From NCBI GenBank assembly GCA_033816765.1, contig CM066297.1, forward strand, positions 186,001 through 250,000: a stretch of DNA of 64,000 bases, given 5' to 3'. This DNA comes from Nothopassalora personata (taxonomy: Eukaryota; Ascomycota; Dothideomycetes; Mycosphaerellales; Mycosphaerellaceae). The translations under genes and the position numbers were made by a program. Below the pieces are notes generated by a model. That model saw only the letters and a program-made list of their open reading frames with translations, ran no database searches and was not told the DNA's origin. Positions 1-10,223 of the stretch are shown here, one piece after another; position 1 is the stretch's first letter, and each line of letters starts with the position of its first letter.

Positions 1-1213
1 AGTCTCTAGCCTACGAACCGCTTATATATTACAGTCCTTCTATAGGTATCTACTTTAGTACTCCGTCCTAATATAATCCTTCTTACTATAGCTATAGTAT
101 TCTACTCTTAACTTCTAGCTAGTTATAGACGAGCTACTAGCGTCTCGCTACTATCTTATACCCGAGGCGCCCGGTACTTAACTTAACTTCTATTACTTTA
201 GGTAATTAACCCGCTTATATCCGCCCTTAGCTTCGCGCTTATAATAAATATACTACCCTTAGTCGTGCTGTTAAGGGATGTCGCAATGTATAGCATGCCC
301 ACGACCTACTAGTCGTAGATGAACTAATTCTTGCCTTTTTTCAAGACGCATCGCGCGTCGCAAGGTGTACGCATGCGTGTCACGTGCGGCTTGGCAGCCG
401 GTCGCGACCGCGTGTTACATGTAAGGCCACATGTAAGGGTTAGCCACTAGGCTGCCCCTTACACGTGCCCTCCGCTACTACCTTAGCGCTCGGTACTTTC
501 GATACGCGAGGCTAGGACTACGAGCTCTTCTCTAGTCGTAGGAATATTATAGTAGTTAACAATAGTAGACCGTAAGTAAGGCATAAGCTTTACTAATAGG
601 TACCGTATATTCTACGCTTCCGAGTAGTTACCTAACTAGTCCTCTATAATATCTAGCTTAGTTACGAATTAACGTACTATCTAGTTATCCTTCTATTTTA
701 CTACCTCGTACTCTAATATAACGTTAAGTACGCGGTTTATAGGATCGCCGTATACGTTTCGATAGAACTCCTTAAAGTTCTAGCATATATACCCTACGAG
801 GTTAAAGATACTGTACTATTACTTACTTGCCTCTTTACTAAGGTATATAACCCTATATAGGATCTTTAACTCGTCCGTTATATATATAGTGCCTAAGAGG
901 GTAAAGATAAGTAAGAGCTCCCTAAGGAATACCCTTACCTTCCTTATTAAGGTCCCTCTAAAAGGCGTTAGCTCTTTTAGGCGCGGTTAAGTCGTACATA
1001 CTACGGCCGCGCCTCGTACTATAATATTATCGTTAGTAGCTATAGAGATAGAGGCGGGGTTTATAGTAAGGAAGTAATCTTCTCTAGCCGGTCCTTCTAT
1101 AGGCTCCGGAGGCGGTATACTTATAGCGCGTAAGATCTCTAATCGCTTAATCTCCCTCTATATCTCCTACTCTTTAATCTTAGCGCTTAAGGCTTCTCTT
1201 CTTATAACTAAGG
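1..1213 (-). pseudogene. G1-A gypsy element, gag region (RIP-degraded)
   Basis: This stretch matches, base for base apart from C-to-T/G-to-A differences, the gag end of the G1 gypsy copies at about 22560-23600 and 33630-34640. It therefore belongs to a minus-strand Ty3/gypsy element whose pol continues off the left edge. No frame is open: CpA is almost absent and CTA/TAG triplets are everywhere, the mark of RIP. The copy is interrupted by a young solo LTR (269-463) and then by a complete G3 element (1214-7940); its 5' leader and LTR resume at 7941-8259. It has no coding capacity now. Confidence 0.8.
269..463. repeat. Young solo LTR, G1-related, with CGTGC target duplication
   Basis: A 195-bp insert starts TGTTAAGGG and ends CCCCTTACA. 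It is flanked by CGTGC at 264-268 and 464-468. The uninterrupted site is seen in the G1 copies near 22815 and 33890. The insert keeps many CA and TG dinucleotides, so it arrived after the surrounding DNA was mutated. It resembles the LTRs of the G1 elements but is less damaged, and a second copy in opposite orientation lies at 38559-38755. Confidence 0.85.
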
Positions 1214-1573
1214 TGTTATGTCTCGTTCTAGGGCTAGTCTTAAAAGAGAGATAAGTTAAGTTACGTAGCGGTATTCTTTAGAGAGGCTAAAGCGGGCTAA
1301 GCGAAGATAAATAATTAGGATAAGAGTATATTCCAATTAGTGAGATAGTAACATAAGTTAAACGTATCGAAACTATAAGGGATTCTTAGCGTTCCTAAAT
1401 ATAAAGGAGATTCGTAGATCTCGGTAATTAGTCTAATTATTCCAAGCATAAGCAGTCTAATTAGTCTAAGCATAAGCAGTCTAATCGCCCTAAGTCTAAG
1501 CGCTTAGGTAGGATAAGTTACGTACTTGTCTCGTTATTATAATTCTAGGGTCTATAGGAATTATTCCGTAACA
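1214..1573 (-). repeat. G3 3' LTR
   Basis: A 360-bp direct repeat of 7602-7940, starting TGTTATG and ending CCGTAACA. It is 21 bp longer than its partner because of extra sequence just inside the left end (about 1219-1245). A block of near-repeated short motifs (tctaagcataagcag) lies in its right half at about 1440-1490 and is shared with the other LTR. Confidence 0.85.
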
Positions 1574-1649
1574 CTATCCCCTTTTTAGCCTAGCTTCGTC
1601 CCGAAGCTTTATAAGCCGTTATTATTTCTTATAGTAATCGTTAACTATA

Positions 1650-2187
1650 TCTTCTTCCTCCTATAAACGCCGTTAACGACTTACTCTAGATACTAAAATC
1701 TCTAGTATTAAAATAGCTCTATATACGAATTGTTAGAAGTCTCGATCCTCGGGCGCGGTAGTAAAGTGTATCGTAGGTTCTCGGTCTAGGAAGTGTTCGG
1801 CCTATATTCGAAAAGGCTATAAGGATTACGACGTGTATCTTTCTCGTCCGGAATAGGAACGTCTTCGCGATTCGCGCGATAAGCTTAAGCTAGAGCTTAA
1901 GAGGATTAAAGAGGAGGAGGTGCGGCTAAAGATACGTAAGATCCGTCTTCGGAAACAGCTACGCTTAGCTAAGCGTCGTACTAACGACGCCGTCGCTAAG
2001 GAGTTAGAGGAGCTCGAGGAGGAAGAGGCGCGCAAGGAAGTAGCGTCTCTTAAGTAGGCGCCGGGGGTAGAGGTATCGCCTTCGCTTATTTCTTTTTCGG
2101 ATATCCTAGAGATGCCCGTAAACGACTAGGCGGCGCTTTCTAGGGCGGAGCCCTAGGGCGAGTCCCTAGGGGTAGAAACTTGTTAGG
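1650..2187 (+). pseudogene. Antisense accessory ORF of G3, Cys-motif plus coiled coil
   Basis: Read on the plus strand, opposite to gag-pol, this frame runs from about 1650 to a TAG at 2185-2187, broken only by TAG codons that fit RIP of CAG. The N-terminal part has a cysteine-spaced segment (KCIVGSRSRKCSAYIRKG), where Tyr codons could be RIPped Cys. It is followed by a long Lys/Glu/Arg/Leu-rich stretch at about 1880-2055 (EELEELEEEEARKE-like) that should form a coiled coil, then a Ser/Pro/Gln-rich tail. I do not recognise the protein. Equivalent antisense frames occur at the same place in the G3 copy at 48811-49332 and in all G1 copies, so it is a regular part of the elements. Confidence 0.55.
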
Positions 2188-2224
2188 GTATTTTATTTAT
2201 AAGTTGTCTCTATTTCTATCAATT

Positions 2225-2297
2225 GGCTAGGTAGCTTAGTAGTAGAGCGTAAGCTATCTATACTCTTAAGGTCGTAGGTTCGATTCCTACCCTAGTC
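2225..2297 (+). other. tRNA-like sequence inside G3, antisense to pol
   Basis: 73 nt with tRNA form. The acceptor arms GGCTAGG and CCTAGTC pair along 7 bp (one G-T). The D arm is GCTT/GAGC, and the T arm is GTAGG-TTCGATT-CCTAC with a canonical T loop. The anticodon arm is abnormal: 19 nt instead of 17, with a weak stem and a 9-nt loop. The copy at 48708-48780 shows the same architecture at the same place, so it is not a random match. It is probably tRNA-derived cargo of the retroelement. I do not claim a working tRNA or assign an anticodon. Confidence 0.6.
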
Positions 2298-2399
2298 GCT
2301 CGTCGGCCGAGAGATCGATTATCGTTAGTCGTATCGGCGGACTCATTTTTAATATTATCGGATCTTTTACTAACAGTTTCGTAGGTGTTGTTTTAGTTC

Positions 2400-5300
2400 C
2401 TAGGTATTTTCCGATTCGTCGTATCCTTTCTACTTAATAAGGTATTGCTAACCTTTTTTATCTAGGATTTTTTTAACTTCGAATTTATTTTCTACTTCTA
2501 GCTCGAAATAGAAGCTTTCTTAGTAAGGTGTTTTAGCGTTCGCGGGTTCTAACTTAGAGATATAGAAGACTAGGTAGATTTTAGCGTCGGGTAGTAGTCG
2601 TAGGCGGTAGTTAACTAGTCCTATAACTTTATCGATAGAAAATAGTCCGACCTTAATATAATCTAGTTTCTTAGTCTATCTTCTTATTCTTAAGTTTTTT
2701 GTAAGGAGATAGACCTTATCCCCCTTTTTTAGTAGAGGTGCTATTTTTCTTATGTCTTGCCGTTATTAAGACAGTTTTTATTATACATCTTCGATCGCCT
2801 TACGTGTTTCTTTATATACTTCCTTAAGAGTATCCGTCGTTACGATTGCTCTTTCGGCCTATAGATAGGATCTAGGTGTTCTAAATAAGTTAGGATCTTT
2901 ACTAAAGTTTATATAAAATAGTGTCGTTAAAGTTATCTCTAATTTATAGTTGTTTAGTGCGATCTACGCTATTAGTAGTAATAACACCTAGTTGTCTTGT
3001 ACGTAGTTAACGTAGTGCCGTATATATTATTCTAGCGTCTAATTTATCCTCTTGGTCTATCCGTCTATTTCTAGATAATATGCTATTAATAGCTTATATT
3101 TAATTCCGATGGTTCCTATAAGCGTTTTCTAGTAATTTAATGTAAATAGCTTATCTCTATCTATTATAAATGCTTAAGGGAATCCGTAGTATTGGATAAG
3201 TCTATCTAGTACGAGGTATCCGAGCTACTCTATATTATATGTCTTTAATATAGGAATAAAGTGTGCGTATTTTATAAGTCTATTAACTATAACTAGTATT
3301 ATGTTGTATAGTTGTTTCGTGACTTAATCCCTTCACCGTAGGAGTTTCGTAATAAAGTCTATTGTAACTTCGTCCTATAGTCTCGTCGGTAGTGTCCTAA
3401 ACTGTAGGTAGCCGTATTTTGCATGTCTCGTAGCCTTGTTTCGTTAGTAGTATACGCATTGTTCAATGTAGCGTAACACTTTAAGTCTTATCTATAGGAA
3501 TAAGAAGCTACGTTATATGAGGTCTATTGTCTTTAAAGTTCTAGGGTGTCTATAAGTTAGTCCGTCGTAATGTTATTGTATGTATTCTTCTTCTCGATTC
3601 TTTAGTACTTAGTATTTTCCTTACAATATAGGGAATTGTTCGTCCTTATTGCCTAATATCCGTACGATGTTATTAAATTCTCTTATGTTAGTACTAAGAC
3701 TTCCGTCGGGGTTTGTCCTTAGTATCTTATGTTACACTAGTTCTTTTCCTTCTATATAGTCGCTTCTTTAGCTTAGCGCGTCGGCGCGGCTATTCTCTCG
3801 TCCTAGAGTATATCTAATTTTAAACTTATACTGTCCTAGCAGCTCCGACTAGCGGGCTTGCCTTCGGGTAAGTTCTTTTGTCGTCGTAAAGTACGTAAGA
3901 TTCTTATAGTTAGAAAGAATCGTTAACTTCGGTAGGCCCTTAATATATACTTTCTAATGTTGTATAGTAGTAATAATAGCTAGAAGCTCTTTATTATAGA
4001 TGTCGTAGTTCTGTTCCGCTATAGTTATTTTCCGGGAGTAATAGGCTACTAGGTGTCTTTTCCTATCGTGTATCTATATTAGACACGCGCCTATTGCTAT
4101 ATTAGACGCATCGGTCTCGATGTAGACTTCCTTACTACTATCGAATAGTCGAAGCGTAGGGGATAAAGCGTATTATTCTTTAAGTTTCTTAAATGCTTTA
4201 ATTTGTTCCTTTCCCTATTTCTAGTTAACGTCCTTTCTCGTAAGCATCGTTATTAGTGCTACTATCTTTAAATAGTCCCTAATGAATTTCCGGTTATAGT
4301 TCGCTAGTCTAAGGAATAATTATACGTCCTTAACTGTTTTCGGTTCTAGCTATTCTCTAATTAACTATGTCTTTATAGGGTCGATTGTTATCCCTATTAT
4401 ACTAATAATAAAGCCTAAGAATTTAACTTCTTTCTTATAAAATTCGCATTTCTCGGGTGCCGTCTTAAATCCTAATTGCGTAAGTCGTTCGAAGACGTCC
4501 TAGACTTGTTTTACGTGTTCCTATAGGGATCCTTTCGTATAGACTAGTATGTCGTCTATGTAGGCAATAACGTATACGTCGAGTAGGTCTCTAAGTGTTT
4601 TATAAACAAGGTCCTAGTAGGATGCCGGTACGTTAGTTAATCCTATTAGCATAACTAAGAATTCGTAGAGTCCGTATCTTATCCTAAAAGCGGTTTTCTA
4701 TTCTTCTCCTTCTACTATTCGTATAGTATAGAAGGCATCTCGTAGGTTAATCTTCGTATACTAGTCCGATCCGGTTAATCTATCTTATGCTTCTTCGATA
4801 TTAGGTAGCGGGTATCGGTTCTTAATCGTAATCTCGTTTAACTTCCTATAGTCTTATACGAGTCGTAACTTCCCGTTTACTTTTAGAACGAACATATATA
4901 GAGTTCCTACACTTAAGGTAGATCTTCTTATCTATCCTTTAGCTAGCTTCTCCTTTAGCTATTCTCGTAGGGTCTATAGCTCTTTCTTAGATATTTAATA
5001 TAGGGGTCCCTATAGAGGCTCTTTCCCTAGCTAAATGTTAATCTTATAATCCTATAGGCGGTGCTTAGGTAAGGCGGTTTTGCCTCTTTCCTCTTTAAAG
5101 AGTCGCGACTACTTGCGATACTCCTTAGGAATACTTAACTCTAATATGTTAGTATTCTTCGATAGTACGTTACTTCTATTACTTCTAGTAACTTCGTAAC
5201 CCGGCAGCCCTACGCTAGTATCTATCCCGGTCGAAGGTAGTTCTTAATTCCTTCTATTCGGCGTAAGCTCGAATGCGTTAAGCTGTTTCCTTACCTTATC

Positions 5301-7500
5301 TACTATCGTCCGCTATCGATACGTAGGCTAAATGTCGATAACGCAATCGCATTCCCTAAATGTAAGTACTCCTTTTCTCTAGTCGATAGCTAGATTATGC
5401 TTTCTTAACTAAGGCATACCTAATACTATGTTATAACTAGCTATATTAGTAACATCTAAGGTAATATTCTCGTAGTACTATTAGATAGCTAGTAGCAATA
5501 GTATCGTCTCCTATTCTACGTTAGGTAACGATAATCCGTCTACCGCGATTAACTCGTAACCCTATTTCTTCTTTAGGGTAGCTAACCTATTTCTTATTAC
5601 GAAAGACTCGGAGATAAAATTCCCCGCTACTCCTAAGTCGATTATAACACTAGTCCTATGTCCGTTAACGACTGCTTATGTCTAGAAAACTGTGTTTAAT
5701 GTCGATACGTAAGCCTAAGTATTATATAACTCCCTTTAGTCGCTTATTCCTAGGGAGCTAATCCTTTTCCCGAATAGTATATAGTTCGCTATACTTCGTA
5801 CCTAGAGGCTTTAGCTAGAACCTATAGCCCGTTACCCTATGTCTACACTTATAGTCTATTACGTTCCTAGATCTTCTACGATTCTAAGTAGAGAGCCCGT
5901 ACGTGCTATACTACTATTCGTAGTTTATTTAAGACGAAAGTTCCTACCGGTGTTAGGTATCCGGTATCTATTATTCGGCTTCCTATAGGTAGTCGTTCGA
6001 TAACCGCTTTAGCTAAGTTCTCCGTATTGCTTATTAGGTAACCCTATACTATGCCCCTTATCGTATCGAGTATTTTATCGAACTCGTTAGGGTTTAGGTA
6101 TTGTTTTCCTAATAACTTTAGTAGGAATTCTTCGTATCTTCGTTAGAGGTAGATAATTAACTTATAGAGTTTTCTTGGCGCGTCTACCGTAAACGTATAC
6201 ACTTCGTTTTCGTCGTCGGTATCGCTCTCTTCTTCTTTAGATAAGTCCTCGCTTAACTCCTCCGGTACGTAGTCTTCTTCGATAGTGTCTAGTTCGTTTA
6301 TTTACTATTCCGGTACTAGTAACTAGCGTCCGTTCTATTCTAGATCTTAGTTTTCTTTATTGTTATTATCGAAGCAAGATTCGTCTACGTCTACTTCCTA
6401 GAGCTTATTCTATCTATGTTAAGCTCCTAGGGTTCCTACTAGCTGTCGTAGCCAGTACCCTACGCCTAACTTAGCGTTATAGTAGGTTTAACACGAGTCC
6501 TAGTAATAGAATCGCTAGTAAAGGCTTCCGTAACCGTATCGAGATTCCTTCTTAACTTTATAGTTAACTTCTCGTGCTATTATACTAAACAATCTAATAG
6601 TCTTTAATTGTTATTTATTTGGTAGTAGTATATATTGTTAAATATACTATCCTCCTCGTCCTTATAAGGGGTCTAGGAGAGGTATCGTAACCTAGTTGCT
6701 ATCCTTCTCCTCTACTCTCTAGGTATAGTTAAATTGTCGGGGTCTAATACTGCTCCTAGATTTACCTACCTTTAGTTGCATTATATTAAACTGCTCGCGG
6801 CGTACTATATTTTTACCGCGGCAATCCCGCGCTATATAGCCTTCTCTACTATAGGCATAGTATATAAGTTTTCCTTTTCCTTTAAAGGGCTTTCCGTAGC
6901 CCTTACTCTTATCGATTCTCCGTCCCCGTTAGGTAACGTCTAGTTCTATTAGCTATAGTCTATAATAGGGCTAGCTTTATCGTAAGAATCCCCCCTTCGT
7001 ACCGTATCCCCCTAAGGGTTTACGATCCGGAGTATATCCTACTATACCTCCTACTTTAGAGTCGTATTTCTTTTCCTAGTACCGTTCCTAGAGCTAGTTA
7101 TCGATGTCGATCGACGCCTTTATTAGCTCTTTAAGGTTAGTAATCGTTCCTCCGTGTCTTATTAACTCGTCCTTAACGGAGTCCTTAAGCCTACGTCGGA
7201 ACATAGTTATTAACGCCGTCTAGTCCTATCCGGTAATCTATCCGTATTCTTCGAATTTAGCGGCATACTCTAAAGTAGACGTCTTCTCCTTTAGGTGTTA
7301 AATAATTTGTATAGCCTATTAAACTTCGTTCGAGGTTCTAAAGATCAATTTTATCTTCTCTTTAAAGAGAGTATAGCTCCTAAACATTCCGGTAGGGTCT
7401 TGTCGTCCTATACCTTTAAGGTATTCCTTAAGGTAAGGTTTAATCTAGTTCTACGCGCTTCCGCGAAGGAACGTAATAGCGAAGATAGTTCTTTTATTAG
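2400..7500 (-). pseudogene. G3 gag-pol remnant
   Basis: Minus-strand gag-pol of G3. Order in the sense direction: gag at about 7500-5900, protease at about 5700-5300, reverse transcriptase at about 5000-4300 (YGLYEFLVM then YIDDILV, box near 4550), RNase H at about 4200-3850, integrase at about 3650-2700, chromodomain to about 2400. Stops are mostly TAG or TAA where Gln is expected. A 71-codon open frame on the plus strand at 7295-7510 is a chance by-product. Confidence 0.75.
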
Positions 7501-7535
7501 TATTGACTAGGTTAAACATAAGGTACATATCTATC

Positions 7536-7610
7536 TAATTAACATAGTCGTTAAACTTAGCCCTATCTCTTCTATAGAGATAGGGCTAAGTTTAACGACT
7601 ATGTTAATTA
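7536..7610. repeat. Perfect 35-bp inverted repeat at G3 5' LTR/leader boundary
   Basis: Bases 7536-7570 and 7576-7610 are exact reverse complements around the 5-nt loop TCTAT. The right arm includes the first nine bases of the 5' LTR (from 7602). In the element's RNA this hairpin would sit where the primer-binding site is expected. The arms show no mismatch although their surroundings are RIP-mutated. Confidence 0.85.
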
Positions 7611-7940
7611 AAGAGAGATAAGTTAAGTTACGTAGCGGTATTCTTTAGAGAGGCTAAAGCGGGCTAAGCGAAGATAAATAATTAGGATAAGAGTATATTC
7701 CAATTAGTGAGATAGTAACATAAGTTAAACGTATCGAAACTATAAGGGATTCTTAGCGTTCCTAAATATAAAGGAGATTCGTAGATCTCGGTAATTAGTC
7801 TAATTATTCTAAGCATAAGCAGTCTAATTAGTCTAAGCATAAGCAGTCTAATCGCCCTAAGTCTAAGCGCTTAGGTAGGATAAGTTACGTGCTCGTCTCG
7901 TTATTATAATTCTAGGGTCCATAGGAATCATTCCGTAACA
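7602..7940 (-). repeat. G3 5' LTR
   Basis: A 339-bp partner of the LTR at 1214-1573, nearly identical from the tract aagagagataagttaag onward, ending CCGTAACA before the TAAGG target duplication. Its inner end merges with the 35-bp inverted repeat. Confidence 0.8.
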
Positions 7941-8259
7941 TAAGGCTATATAACGCGCCTACTACTATACTCTAGGGCTTAGGGGGGGAATAGCTAACTT
8001 ACTATTGCGCGCGTTATAATCGAGCTCTATAGTATATATAGATTATAACGAGGGGAAGCTCCAGAACTATAAGAACTATAAGGGGATATTATAATATATA
8101 GTACGCCTACGATCTTCTTATCGTAGATAAACTAAAGCTTACCTTCTTCTATAGACGCTATATACGTCGCTTAGTGTACGTATACGTGTTACGTACGGCT
8201 TACTAAGCCGGGTATAGCCGTATATTACATATAAGGGTTAGCTGTAGGCTACCCTTATA
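7941..8259 (-). repeat. G1-A leader and 5' LTR
   Basis: Continuation of G1-A beyond the G3 insertion. 7941-8076 matches the leader/gag start seen at about 23578-23720. 8077-8259 is a 183-bp LTR starting TATAAGGGG and ending ACCCTTATA (RIPped forms of TG...CA ends). Confidence 0.75.
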
Positions 8260-8644
8260 CCTACTTACGTAAGTACCGCTCTATACTACTATAACCTATT
8301 TAGGTCTATATAGGTAGTTTAGTAGATCTTACTACTAGAGTAAAGAATCTATAATATATTCTATATATCCCTCCTTAAGCTATATATAGGTAGTAAGAAG
8401 GATAGAGGTACTATATTCCTTACTAATAAGGACAGAGAATATAAAGTAGAGGTAGTACTAGAAAAGCGTAGATATAAGGGTAACGTATAGCACTTAGTAT
8501 AATAGAAGGGCTAGCTAAAGGACTATAATAGCTAGGAGCTAGTATAAGGACTTATAGATACTACGCGTATAGTAGTTAAATACGAGACGTTATAGGAGGC
8601 GATATAAGATATAGGAGGAAGTAGAGAAGATTACGTATCTATAA

Positions 8645-9900
8645 ATAAAAATAAAAATAAAAGTAAGACTCCTTTATAGGAGTGCAACCTAAAGGAGCTA
8701 CGTAGACTAAAGATAGGTATATAGTAGGCGGCTAGTAGGCAAGGCGCGTACTTACTCCTTATTCTCCTTTTTATTATTATTCTTATTATACTTATCGTAT
8801 ATAGCGGCCTATAGAAAGGCCCGATTAGTAGTAGTAGTATTAATATTCTTAGCCTATAGGAACTATAACCGCGGTTAGTATAGGATACGTATATAACGTA
8901 TAGGCTACCTATAGTACGGCCGAGCTTAAAGAGTATATTAAGGGCCTAATTCTACTCTTACTATAGGACTATAGATATATTAGCGGCGGTAGAGGAGAGA
9001 CTAGTAGTAGAGGCGCTAGCGCCGTATATATAGATCTTATCTAAACGCTTATTCTTATAGGTATTAAACTACCTCTTACCCTAGGAAGGAGTTGGCTAAG
9101 TTATATAAGGCGCGATAGTATAGTATACGCGGCGAGTATATAGAGCGTACGCGAGGCGTAGTACTTATACTAAGAGTCTACTCCCTATTATTAGCGTAGA
9201 GGCGGCGCTACTAATTAAGAGCCTCCTATTCCTCCTTAGTAGGAGGGTTACTAACCTAGAAGATAAGCTTATTACGCTATATACGTACTACGCGTAGGCG
9301 AGCTACTAGCGAAGCGATAGTAATACAATTATTACTCTCGTACTTATAGTAGCTAGTATAGTAGTACCTATACTTCTTTAGTAACTTGCTAGTAGTAATA
9401 CTATTATACGTATTAGTCTCGTCTAGTGTACGGTTAGTAAGCGTATTATAAACGACGAGCGTAGAGAACCCCTACTACGGATAAAGTATAGTAGGTAGCG
9501 TAAGTATATCTTAATATCGGTACTAAGGCACTTAGCTAGTAAGAATTTTAGAGTCTACGGCCCTAATACGCTAAACTTACGCTTCGTAGACGTATCTAGT
9601 ACGCCTATTATACTAGACGCCTATAGTAGTACTAGTAATAGTAGTAGTAGATCTAGTACGTTATATACTAAGGCCTCTTAATAGAGTTAATCTTAGATAG
9701 CCTCTTTAAAAGCTATAGTAGTAGTTAGTTACTAGTGATACGCTAGTATAGAGCTAGTAACTTACTAGCTCCTTGCTAGTAGTATAAGTACGGTACGCTA
9801 TAATAACGTAGTATAAGTAAGAGAAGGAAAGGGGAAAAAGTATATACTAATTAAACCCTCGAGTTAGTTAGCCTAGTACCTATAACTTTAACCTCTTATA
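8645..9900 (-). pseudogene. Antisense accessory ORF region, G1-B
   Basis: The minus-strand frame near 9170-9260, with TAG/TAA read as Gln, gives the same Gln/Leu/Arg-rich segment as the other G1 copies (compare 17330-18590). It lies opposite to the element's pol, between chromodomain and LTR. More degraded than copy C; the limits are approximate. Confidence 0.45.
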
Positions 9901-10035
9901 TCTTAATAATAATATATACGTAACACGTAGGTAAACCGTATAATACTAGAGCTAGTAAGAAGTAGCTAGAACTACTATATAGAAAACTCCTAAAGCCACG
10001 AGCTAAGGGTAGCTCGTACTAGAAGGGGAGGTAGT

Positions 10036-10223
10036 TATAAGAGTAGCTTATAGCTAACCCTTATATATAATATACAGCTAGGCCCGGCTTAGTAAGCTAA
10101 GCTGCACGTAACGCATATACATACATAACGCGACGCGTAAGGCGTCTATAGAAGAAGGTAAGATTTAGTTTATCTATAATTATAAGATTGTAGACGTACT
10201 ATATATTATAATATCCTCTTATA
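10036..10223 (+). repeat. G1-B 3' LTR
   Basis: 188 bp from TATAAGAGTAG to CCTCTTATA, reverse complement of the LTRs at 8077-8259 and 23721-23901. It abuts the copia remnant on its right. Confidence 0.7.

Larger units (their letters stand above)
1214..7940 (-). mobile_element. G3 Ty3/gypsy chromovirus, full-length, RIP-killed
   Basis: Complete 6.7-kb LTR element inserted into G1-A. It has TAAGG target duplications at 1209-1213 and 7941-7945, TGTTA...TAACA ends, LTRs at 1214-1573 and 7602-7940, and gag-pol on the minus strand. Reading TAG as former CAG gives protease, reverse transcriptase with a YIDDILV catalytic box near 4550, RNase H, integrase and a chromodomain ending near 2400. Between pol and the 3' LTR lie an antisense tRNA-like sequence and an antisense ORF. 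The gypsy-chromovirus assignment rests on domain order and the chromodomain. No frame is intact. Confidence 0.85.
8260..10223 (+). mobile_element. G1-B, 3' fragment of a gypsy element
   Basis: Plus-strand G1 fragment. At about 8310-8560 the chromodomain region can be read, colinear with 39380-39630 of G1-E (motif YNVFYVSLLKPY then a YKVEVVLEKR-type chromodomain start). About 8645-9900 is the antisense accessory ORF region. 10036-10223 is the 3' LTR (188 bp). Everything upstream of the chromodomain is missing. Confidence 0.7.

Noticed and set aside
1826..2035. 69-codon minus-strand frame rich in Ser/Arg
   Set aside because: It is the shadow of the plus-strand Lys/Glu-rich antisense accessory ORF; its composition is the complement of Glu/Lys codons.
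2225..2297. Functional chromosomal tRNA gene
   Set aside because: The anticodon arm is two bases too long with a 9-nt loop, and the sequence recurs at the same place in another retroelement copy.
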